This document shows positions 25,707 to 35,280 of a stretch of 64,000 bases of DNA, one piece after another (positions within the stretch are counted from its first letter, which is position 1; each line of letters starts with the position of its first letter). The notes under the pieces were generated by a model, which saw nothing but the letters and a program-made list of their open reading frames with translations, did no database searches and was not told the origin of the DNA. Location of the stretch: positions 17,006,001-17,070,000 of the forward strand of contig BSBN01000187.1 of assembly GCA_027924645.1 (NCBI GenBank), read 5' to 3'. A program made the translations under genes and the position numbers. This DNA is from Cunninghamia lanceolata. Its lineage: Eukaryota > Streptophyta > Pinopsida > Cupressales > Cupressaceae.

Positions 25707-26363
25707 TTAAGCCCCAATTGCAGTTAACCTATCTGCATGATAGTTCTGATTTCTTGAAATAGAGATTAGATTGAAAGCGTCAAACTCCTCAATCATATCC
25801 CATACCCTATGTTTATAACATTTCAAAACATCATTCTTTGTAATATGCAATCCTCTCACTTGATTTATGATAAGTTCACTATCCCCATACACTTGTAAAC
25901 AGCCAATTTTTCTCTTCCTTGCCCATTGCAAACCTTGAATCAACCCTTCATACTCAACAGTGTTATTTGTACATGAAAAAGCAAAACGGAAAGCAGAAAA
26001 ATATCTGTCACCCTGTGGAGACACAAGCATTGCACCACCACCAGATCCATTCCTATTCCTAGAGCCATCAAAGTATATTTTCCATACCTCATCTTGTTGC
26101 TCTATATGTTGTTCTGCACTCTTTACAAGGTTTGGAATCATTGTTTCATGTTCATGCAGCATGTAAACCCCCATACCAGTTTCTTGAATGTGTCCTTCAG
26201 AATCATCTACAATATTTTCTGAGGCCCACTCCTTTAGCAGTACTTCTGGTATACTCTCAGCTTGCAGCTCTTGACCAGCAATAAGCTCAGGATTATTAGA
26301 AACAATGCAATTTGCATTAACAGCACTTGAGACATAAGGCTCTATATGATATTTGGCAAGCAA
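25707..26363 (-). pseudogene. Additional RNase H (RNase HI / aRNH type) upstream of RT
   Basis: Residues about 93-218 form an RNase H fold of the RVT_3 / RNase HI type. The catalytic acids are visible as YFDGS (Asp), NTVEYEGL (Glu), VYGDSELI (Asp) and NYHADRLT (Asp), so the D-E-D-D set is complete. This contrasts with the degraded gypsy RNase H downstream. The segment starts after a frame change relative to the protease and ends at a TAA, probably a mutation, since the frame continues through a linker into RT. In the Tat elements I know of, the extra RNase H lies between the gypsy RNase H and integrase. Here it lies between protease and RT. Confidence 0.88.
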
Positions 26364-26392
26364 TCAAATTTTACGGTCACTTTTGTACCATA

Positions 26393-27292
26393 TCAGGTCC
26401 TAAAGAACATGTGGGACCAGTCTGAGGATAAATATCCTCTTATCTTGGCTGTGAATTCTCTTGACAAACACATGGCAAAATGAGGAGGTAAATCTATGAT
26501 GAACACCTCTAGAGAAATGGAAACGTTTGGACAGGTATGCAAAGTGAGACCTAGGTCTTTTATCACACCTACAGTGTTAACAGTTGTGCCATCTAGCTGG
26601 AGCACACCCTTCTCAAGGGGTTGGTATTTCAATCCTAATTGGTCTACAATCTGTTTTGGCATCACATAACTACTTGCACCACTATCCACTATGTAGTTAT
26701 GTACCAGCTTGTCTCCTATTATTAATGACATGAAAAAAGGAAGTGGTTTAGCACTCTTATGTGGTTGTTTACTATTGTCTTGGGATGAATTGGTAAGAAT
26801 AGCTTTAACTGGGCCAACAGTTGCATCATTTGACACTTTTAAATCAGACAAGGCAGATTGTAACATGTCCTTTTGACCTGGGATGGCTAGGGAATCCCAC
26901 ATAGACATTGTCACATTCATTTTCTTCATATTTTCAATAATATTAAAAGGTGAAGTGACGTTTACCTTCTGATGTGACTTTGCAGCAGTAATATCAGCCT
27001 GCAAATGAGGTTGTTCCCTGGCAGTTGTATGAGTATTCCTTTGCAATATATGGGGGATATGGGATGTAGAAGGATCAACAGGTCCTTTTCCTTTATTTGT
27101 TGTATGATCTATCTCATAGCCCCTCTTTTTAGCTCTGGTATCTGCTGCAACTGAAGTATCATCTTTGTTTACGCCACAGAATTCATCTCCCTGCCAATTT
27201 ATGAAGGCAGTATCATTCTGAGGCTGTTCTTTCATATGTACAGCCCCATCATTAAGTGTGTTTGGCTGTGAAACTGTAGCATTTTGTACCAT
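26393..27292 (-). pseudogene. pr: Aspartic protease with preceding linker
   Basis: This 299-codon frame has a long polar linker and then a retropepsin-like domain. FFMSLIIGDKLVHNYIVDSG leads to the active-site VDSGAS (about 26678-26693), followed by a hydrophobic core and LSREFTAKIRGYLSSDWS. A TGA ends the frame at 26393. The following Pol sequence is in another frame, so either a frameshift mutation or programmed frameshifting separates protease and Pol; a mutation is more likely given the other damage. Confidence 0.85.
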
Positions 27293-27319
27293 TAGAGCCT
27301 GATTTATTACTCCATTTGA

Positions 27320-28569
27320 ACAGGTTGTCTGGCTGTGTGACTGATTGCATGGATAACACCATTCATATTTAGCTGCAAGGTTATTCTAAACAGGGACAAG
27401 GTCCCTAACTGCATTAATGGGTATGGGATTGTAAGGCTGAAAAGGCCTCTGGTTCACATTATGTCTGGTACCCTGGTAATTGCTTTGATAAGGTGGCCTA
27501 TTAGCTTGATAAGGTTGATTTTGCCCTTGACTGGGTGGCTGATAAGGCTGTCTGCTCTAGGACTGCTGCTTTTTTATGTTTACCAACTCATTCCCAAAAG
27601 TTTGCAAGATATTCTTTATTTTCTGTTGGCTATTTTTGATCTCTCTTAACTCTTGAGTTGAGTTAGAAACAGTTATCTCAATATTGGCAGTACTTGGCGA
27701 TGCTGTTATAACAGGTAAAGGGGCAAAAGATGGGATTGGCAAAGGCATTGAAGATTGAATCTCAGGCAAAATGGGCATTGGTGGTCTAGGTGTTATTTTC
27801 CCAGCCTGAATCAGACTGTTTTATGCTCTAATAGCTATTTCATATGCATCAGGTAAACTTGTACCTCCCAATGATTGTATCATTACTAAAATATCACTAT
27901 TTAGAGCTTTCAAAAAATACAGAAAAGCATATTTTGATGGAGGCCTTACCATGGCAGGAATTATGTCCCATGTCTTCTAAAATCATAAGTTGAAATCCAT
28001 CATTTGCTCCTGGGGAGCTCTCTTTATTGTAGTCATCTGTTCTACCAGTGATAAGTTATCTGACTTATCTTGAAATTGTTTGTTTAAATTATCGCCCAGA
28101 TCATCGCAAGTTCCAATGGTTTGCATTGGTAAACTCTAAACCACTGTAACGCTTTTCCTTTAAACGAGGCAACTAGCAGCCTAATGGCTACATTTTCTTG
28201 GGTTACATGATGAACACCACATAGAGAAGCTATGTCTCTCATGTGCTCAATTGGGGTAGTTTGATCCTCCCCTGTGAAATAGGGCAGGCTCTTCAAATCC
28301 GCCATGGGTATATTGTCATGCACTGTCAAATTCAATGGGCTCCCCCCATCAAAAGCCACAAATGGCTGATTTCTTGTCATTTGAACAACTAGAGGTAGGT
28401 TTGCTTGAACTGGTACAGGAACTACAGGTACTACTGGCCTAAAACTTGGTGGAATTGATTGTATTCTTTTAGAAACTGGAGTCCTTACCACAGCTCTACT
28501 CTGTCTTCTAGGCGGAGATAGCTGCAAATAATCAAATGAACTCGAACTCTAAGTTTGAATTTTTCTCAT
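27320..28569 (-). pseudogene. gag: Gag with zinc knuckle
   Basis: A start codon at 28569 is followed by a TAG at codon 7 and then a Pro/Val-rich N-terminus. The capsid core has LPYFTGEDQTTPIEHM and LLVASFKGKALQWFR, then, after a frameshift near 28125, continues with LSLVEQMTTIKRAPQEQMMD and FLYFLKALNSDI. Stops of all three kinds occur, and TAG flanks the Gln/Pro-rich region at about 27400-27560. The C-terminus carries a zinc knuckle at 27320-27358 reading CYPCNQSHSQTTC, spaced C-x2-C-x3-H-x4-C, one residue shorter than the usual retroviral knuckle. Confidence 0.8.
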
Positions 28570-28693
28570 AAAATGCGTGACAACACTGATCTACTTGTTC
28601 TTCTCTAGTATGAGTCGCCAGATATGCAGAAAATTGCCTCTTAAAAGACTGATAATGCTGGTAGCATATCATAACCAGAAAAAATGATTGTTA

Positions 28694-28712
28694 GGTCCCA
28701 CCAGGCGTGCCA
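28694..28712 (-). other. Probable primer-binding site of the gypsy element
   Basis: On the minus strand, TGGCACGCCTGGTGGGACC lies 4 nt past the end of the 5' LTR. It begins with TGG, complementary to a tRNA CCA end. I cannot name the tRNA with confidence; it is neither the common initiator-Met nor the Asp primer site. Confidence 0.55.
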
Positions 28713-28716
28713 AAGC

Positions 28717-31103
28717 TATTATCACCCAGATTTGCACCCGTGCTGCAGTTGTAAAACTTTAGCAATCTGGAAAAACATGGGATCTTTCTAAGGTCTGTGG
28801 GTCACCTATGTTTGGAAAGAACCTCCGGAGAAGGCCGGCTTCCTAGCTAGTTATCACCTAAAATCTACTAAATTTGCAGAGGAAAAGGAACAAGGAATGC
28901 TTTTTAAATGAAAGATAAAACTGGAAAAACTTGAAAGTAAGAGTGATTCACCAAGTTGAATAAAAGAACCCTCACAGAACTGAGAAAATGCACAACACAA
29001 CCAGATACAACAAGTAGACATACACATATTCAGATGATTCTAGCAGAGGTGAGAAACAAAATGGTTGAGAGGAACAAAAATGTTCACAGACAATCATATG
29101 CAGATTCACACTAAACTAAAAATTAGTAAAAGAGGTAAAAATAACTTGCATATATTCAATAAGAAGGCATAGTTACAATAGAGGAAAGTTCTGTTTGGAA
29201 ACAGAAAGACCGAATGCTAAAAATTTCCAACCTCTTTTACATCACATCTTAATGCATATATATCATTTACAATTTGACCTAAGTCCATTACAATGAATTC
29301 TAGAAACTGCTGTCACATAGGCCCGTCAAAAAATATCTGTGCCAAAAGGGACGTCTACTTGCAAGAATTCATGGCATAAAAATATCTGGAATAGGGGCAA
29401 ATGGAAGATATTTTGAATCTTCAATGTGAGCTGTTGAATCATCGACCTGTACTCATAAATGCCACAAATATATGTATCTGCATATCTCAAATTGGTCGCT
29501 GAAACATCCGGTTGATCCAGCATGCAAATCCAGATCTAAATTTTGAAAGTGAAAATATCCTCCTCAAAAGCCCGCCAAATGACAGAGGAGGCAAAAACAA
29601 GCACTTTTGCCTTTTGAAGCATGTTGAAATTTGCTAAAATGAGGGAGATACAGGCGGTCAAAGTTGCGGTCAACTATGTATGTATATCGCTTTGCATCTA
29701 CATTTGAATCACCATCTGAATGACCCTTTGAAACTGCCTTTGGATCTGCAAACTGCTTTGTATGTATTGGGTTGTCGGGGGGACCTCCAGCTGTATCACC
29801 AATATGCAAAGTCTCGCCAAAATGTTCATTGTATGTGCGCTTACATTTGGCATTTAAACGGCCTTTGAAAATGCCTTTGTATATTCATTTGTATATGCAT
29901 TTACATATACAATACAATGGCTACATACAAGAGCGGGCCCCTTTTGAATTGGCCTTTGAATCGGCCCTGACACATGGCATCACCTGATTGGTCGCTGAGT
30001 TGAGCTTGAGACCCATCGCTGAACATTCGCCTGCTTTATCGGTCATCGGAAAGACTTTAAAATGAGCCACTGATAGACACTGTCTCGCTAAAAGACCCCT
30101 TGCATGTGCCTTTGTATATGCGACTGTATGTGCAAAGATACAATCACGTATACATGCAAAAAGTGGATCTCAGGGGATTATCAACTAGAATGAAACTTTT
30201 AGAACAGGTCTGTCCTTTGTATCTTTTCTTCTTTGCATATTGGCATATACAATGCACCTTTTACATATCGGATTGTATATACAATGCGAAATATACAAAG
30301 GAAAACTGCATGCAAACACTTGCACATACAAACATTGTATGCTGGGCTCCTTGTATGTCACTTTGTATATTAGCTTTGCATGTTGTCACATACAATGCGA
30401 ACATACATACAAAGAAAGCATACAATCACTTCTGCCTATATCAACCAGAATGCATATTTATTTTAGGTCCGGGCCTTGTATCTCAGGAATGTATATTCCC
30501 TTGTATATGCGATTGTATGTGCAAAGATACAATCGCATATACATGCAATTGGTGGACCCAATCTTAGTATCTGACCTTATTTGCTGCTTTGTATACCCGA
30601 TTGTATGTGTAAAGATACAATCACTTAATATACATTCACCTTTGTATCTCCTCTTGGTAATTTGACTTTGCATCTTTCCTTTGTATGTCTTCCTTGTATG
30701 CTTCATCGGCCATCGGAAGGACTATGAGTTGAGCCGTCGATGGTCATTGGTCTCGCCAAAAAATCCTTTGTATGTTTGCCCCTTGTATATTTTCCTTGTA
30801 TGTTTTCTTTGTATATGCGATTGCATATGTGAACATACAATGTGATCATACAAAGAAATATACAATGTATATGCAAAAAATAACTAAGTATAAAAACTGA
30901 GAAATCTCTGCGATGGAAAGCACTTGAAGACAAAAGGTTTATGGGTTTCTGCAAGGATTCTTCAGGCAAGATTTTGGGATTTTTGGCAAGGCATAGCATG
31001 AGTATTTGAAGGATTTAAGCCTTGTAGGGTTATTTTCTAAAGGATTTTCAAGGAAAATACAAGGTGAACTATTTAACTCTAGACAGAGGAAAATAGGTCA
31101 ACA
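28717..31103 (-). repeat. 5' LTR of the gypsy element
   Basis: On the minus strand it runs TGTTGACC...GATAATA and is followed by the primer-binding site. It is the partner of 19899-22304, with scattered substitutions and a few indels. The hairpin at 30504-30541 is conserved. Frames such as 30100-30567 and 30240-30665 are made of LTR repeat words and are not genes. Confidence 0.92.
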
Positions 31104-32640
31104 CATACAATACATGCATTACATAAGCAAATAAATAAACTACTAAAATCTTGAAGACTCTTGAGAGCTTACCTCTCAAGCTCTCCAAGTATGGAGTTGA
31201 AGAAGATCTACACAAGAGTTCTCTATCACTTCAAAAATCCTCTCCAAAACCCAAGCTCTTCCCCCAAAATCCAAAGAGACAAAAAGCCCTTTCTCATCTC
31301 TGAAGGGAGAGATAAATAGGGATAAAAACCAATTCCCTTGAATGGGTAGGTGACACTTGTCACCTTCCCATTCATTGTGAGACCTTTGGGAAAGAGAAAT
31401 CCTTGGAGTTCTCTTCCTAAAGGCTCTTACATTGTGTTCTCACACATGTGAGGCCTTTCAGATTTCCCCAAATCCATTCATGAACCTAGGGTAGTGGGAT
31501 TGGGATGGAGACAAGTCTCCAATCCTCTTCCCAAAACCCTATCTCGCCAATTTTCTTCTATGGCATTTTTGAGGGGTCATATCTTGCCCAAAGTCCAAGA
31601 TTTGAGTCCCCAAAGGTACCTATACCATAGGTACCTGACCTAGGGTCCCTAAACCCACACAAAAATCAATAAAAAGCTTTAAAAACACATTTTAAAATGC
31701 TCTAAAAGCCCATGAACGAAAATGGACATGTGGATGACAACTCGTCATCCACCTCACTACTTGACAACCTTAGAAGACTCATAAATCAAAGTGTACAAAT
31801 AAAACACATTACAACCATACCAATTTCAATAAAAACCTTAATCCAACTTAAGGATTATGTTGGCATCACTGGTTAAATACATAAGTTACTTAGTAGGCAT
31901 GCAAAATTCCATTGGCTATGGAAATGCCTGCACACTTCAACACACGCATTAATATGTCCAACATATATATAGCCGAAGTGACAAGAATTAAACACACATA
32001 GAGTTACTTAATAACCAAGTGTTTCAAACACAATACAATCACTTTCAAATATCAATGCATATTCTTATTTCGACCTTTTCACAATTCTTTTTCTAATCAT
32101 CAAAATCAGGTGTTCTAATAACCATTGCAACAATTGAATCTTACTTAGAATATTATAATTTAATTAAAAATCATTTCATAATAATCAAGAAGTATAATAT
32201 TCATTCATTAACATAATCAACCACATTACAAACTTATCCCTACGTTCATAGATATAATCCTTTCCAATTTACCTATATCACTGAAATCTATTCACATTCA
32301 TAATTGAAACAATCAAAGGCAAAAGCAAAACATCTTTTATCTAAAATTGAGAATTAACCTAATCAATTCTAACTAATTCATAATCATAGTCGAACAACAT
32401 ATGATTTATCAAGTCAAGACATGTATCTCACATACACAATTGAGTCATAACACAACTAACTCTTAATACAATCCTCATCTGCATATGCAGTTGGATCAAC
32501 TAGTTTAATTCAACCTTAATACCAATATAGTCTAAAGAATATGATCTTAAGTTCATATACCACATACCACTTCCAAGTGTATCAATCACAATTAGGTCTA
32601 AAAGTGCAACTAACCCTGTCACACAAGGGTGGGCCTCACA
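31104..32640 (-). repeat. Right arm of the foldback element, outer part
   Basis: It begins with the CATAC target duplication and is the reverse complement of about 15909-17463. It includes the copy of the GAGAGGTAAGCTCTCAAGAG stretch found at 17392. Small indels distinguish the arms, for example around 31370-31440. It ends in CACAAGGGTGGGCCTCACA. Confidence 0.85.
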
Positions 32641-35280
32641 TTTTCCCTCAATTCAAAAATGATTCTAGTTTACAAGGTTTTTAGAAAACCAAAAGAGTTT
32701 ATAGTTTGTAATTTTCTTACAAACTGCAACTGGAGTCCAAACTCCAATTGCAATCTAGATTCCCAAAACATTTTGGAGTTTGGAAAACATATGCAAATTG
32801 CAACTGAAGTATGAACTCCCTTTGCAGTTCAAAAACCCAAAACCATTTTTAATTTGTAATTCTCATGCAAACTACATCTAAAGTCCAAACTCTAGTTGCA
32901 GTCTAGAAAAACTTTCCTATAAATTCAATTTACAAAAACATTGTAAGATGCAACCAAAGTCCGAACCTCAACATGCACTGAAATATTAAAAATGTTCATA
33001 GTTTACAACTCTTATACAAACTACAGGTGAGGTTTGGATCCTCATGTGCAAACAAATTTGCTTTTCAACTTACACACTGCAAACTAAACTCACCTACATA
33101 CTACTAATGGGTCTGAACCCCATTCTGCAACTTGCAAACTATGCTTGAACCCTAAATTACACCAAAATAGAAAAACACTCATTTTGAACATTTTAACCCC
33201 TGCAAACTAGAAATTTGAGCACGTTAAGCACTAGATATTGTGCAAATAACATCTTAGGGAGTAAATGTATTGCAACATATGTGTAATTGTTTAAATTTAA
33301 TATGGATAACAAACATGTGGAGAGATGTTAATTTAAGTTAAACTCTTTCAGGAATGCTCACTCAAGTATGACCTCACAAGCCAAGATTAAATATGAATTC
33401 AAAGAGGTTGTACTGCCTTCTAAGATCTTAAAAGATCTATTCAACATATCAAACACAAATCTATGTCACGTGAGATTTTATAAATTCACACAAGAATGAG
33501 TGTGGACATAGGCCTAAGTTAGAGAACTCAAAACTTGAGATCTAATGGTTTGGTGTAGGCTATAGGATTTCTTATAATAGTTCAATATGTAGATATGTTG
33601 ATGGCATGTGCACAACACTATAACTCCAAACAAAGATATAAGAAATGTAGAGGGGAATGCAATGTTATTAATATAGCCTGAATACATTAAGGAGATCTTT
33701 GGATTGCCAACCAGAAATGAATATGTCAACATTTCTATGGACTCCTTGTATAAGTACTATGATGACCATTTGAATGGATGTCAATATGTGATTAACAAAT
33801 ATTGGCTCCTTAATCCAAAACAAACTACCGTGCAAGACTCCTAAAAAGACTCTTCAAGAGTAAATTTTGTGAGGATGTGAATTATATCATCACACTGTTA
33901 AGCTAAGCCACTAGGTAAGAGATTGCCAAAGAGTTACAATATTGTATGTACTAGTACAATGTTAAGATTTTGGCTGGAAAAGAGTTTATAGAATGGGCCA
34001 CCTTAATTAGCGACACATTACATGAGTATTCGTCCAATGTAGTGCAAAAAATAAATTTTATGAATTCCTATTTAGTCTATTCCCTAGCCAGGAGGCAATA
34101 ATTTTCTAGGTTACAAATGGTAGGTGACATTGGACAAGGAAAACAAAGGGTTTTTGAATATTATCAACTTGAGATTAAATAAGTAGCAAAGAATCTTGTA
34201 AGGGTCAATTATGATTTCATCTTCAACATAATTAGGATGATTGAGGGTAATTTTGGTAAGAGAATTATGTAGAAGTCATGGTATAAATAAGAAAGTGTGG
34301 CAATTGGTAAATCCAATCTTCTACCTTCACTTATATCAAGGTTGGAGGTTTTGACAAAGAACCCTACAAATTACATAGATATGTTAGCGATAAATTGGTA
34401 TTATTAGAATTATGTAGACAATTGATTGATGTATAGAATCTTTGTTCTGAGAGAAAAGTAAAGGAGATCTCATTCCCCATTAGCATAAACAAATACACTT
34501 TCTTAACAAGATAAGCTACTAAAGTGCAAAAACTAAAATGGCCTAGGTTAATTTGAAATTGTATGAGGCTAGATCTCTTTTCCACCCAACATCCAACATT
34601 GAAGGGTTGTGGTTAGTTTACAAACACAAAGAAAGGTTAGAAGATTTATGGGTGAATTGTGATGATGAATACAAAGTGAGAAGGGGATACACTCATCTCA
34701 ACACCTATCAATTGAAAATGTATCAAATTAAAAATATTCCCAAAGAAATCAAAGATGATGGGAATGTATTGGATCCTCCATATGATAAGGATAAAATAGC
34801 TTCCAAACCCCTACCTCGAGTTGTATGGAGTGAAAGATAATTTAAGAATGTGAAGAAAAGAACTAGGAAAGTACTTATCAGGAGCAAAGAATGGCTCAAT
34901 AAAATGAAAAAAGATTTGTTTTCCCATTGGAACATTATCAATATTTAGCCATATTAGAGATGATTCAAAAAGGACTCCCTCTCCTTTGCCTCCTTCTCCT
35001 CCCAAAACTTCACTTGCCAGCAACTCCTTAGATTTTTGTGAGAAAGAATTGACTCCCTCTCCATTGAGAAAGGTGATATCATCTCCAAAGAGAACACCAT
35101 CTCCCCTACACTAGAAAGAATTAACTCCCTCTTCCCCAAGAATGAGGAAATCACCTTCTCCTCCTCCTCCTTGGAAAACTCATCCACCTTCTCACAGGAG
35201 AACACCCACTCCATCATCTAAGATAACTCCCTCTCATCTGCAAAAATTACCATCTCCACCTCCTATCCATCCTAGAGACC
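32641..35280 (+). mobile_element. Non-autonomous LTR element, copy B: rest of LTR and internal start
   Basis: This resumes the LTR cut at 15908 and aligns with 6210-8080 of copy A. It includes about 780 bp (33470-34250) that copy A has lost. The LTR end is expected near 33315 by alignment with 6884. A solo LTR interrupts at 35281, and the copy continues at 37617. Confidence 0.8.
33680..35220 (+). pseudogene. Decayed ORF of unknown family, copy B
   Basis: This is a longer version of the reading frame at 7030-9250. Recognisable stretches in order are EYIKEIFGLPTRNEYV near 33695, GKEFIEWATLISDTLHEY near 33975, MNSYLVYSLARRQ near 34060, and an RLEDLWVNCDDEYKVRRGY block in the frame at 34553-34840. 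Stops and frameshifts separate the pieces. Similarity of both copies at the protein level suggests it was once a protein of several hundred residues. I know of no function; it is not RT, integrase or protease. Confidence 0.5.

Larger units (their letters stand above)
19899..31103 (-). mobile_element. Full-length decayed Ty3/gypsy retrotransposon with additional RNase H
   Basis: This 11.2-kb element runs on the minus strand between direct CATAC repeats (19894-19898 and 31104-31108). The matching arm of the palindrome has this pentamer once, confirming the insertion. The LTRs are 2.4 kb each. The minus-strand order is gag, zinc knuckle, protease, additional RNase H, RT, gypsy RNase H, integrase. 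The additional RNase H and the degenerate gypsy RNase H point to the Tat side of Ty3/gypsy, though the additional RNase H lies before RT rather than after. Stops and at least two frameshifts make it non-coding today. The LTRs differ at about 9 of their first 190 bases, so the insertion is not recent. Confidence 0.92.
15909..32640. mobile_element. Giant foldback (long inverted repeat) element, with a later insertion
   Basis: The left end TGCGAGGCCCACCCTT matches the reverse complement of the right end, TGTGAGGCCCACCCTT. The two arms remain similar, by eye above 90% where I compared them, all the way to a central loop at 18713-18736. The left arm is 15909-18712. The right arm is 18737-19898 joined to 31109-32640 once the inserted retrotransposon and its TSD are removed. 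The flanks (GGTTTCTC on the left, TTTTCCCTC on the right) could be a decayed 8-9 bp target duplication, which would suit a Mutator-like or foldback transposon. No transposase is present. A segmental inverted duplication is the alternative. Confidence 0.7.

Noticed and set aside
15909..32640. Reading the palindrome arms as two LTRs in opposite orientation
   Set aside because: The ends TG...CA would fit, but no primer-binding site, purine tract or internal region adjoins the arms, and the loop is only 24 nt. It remains a less likely alternative.
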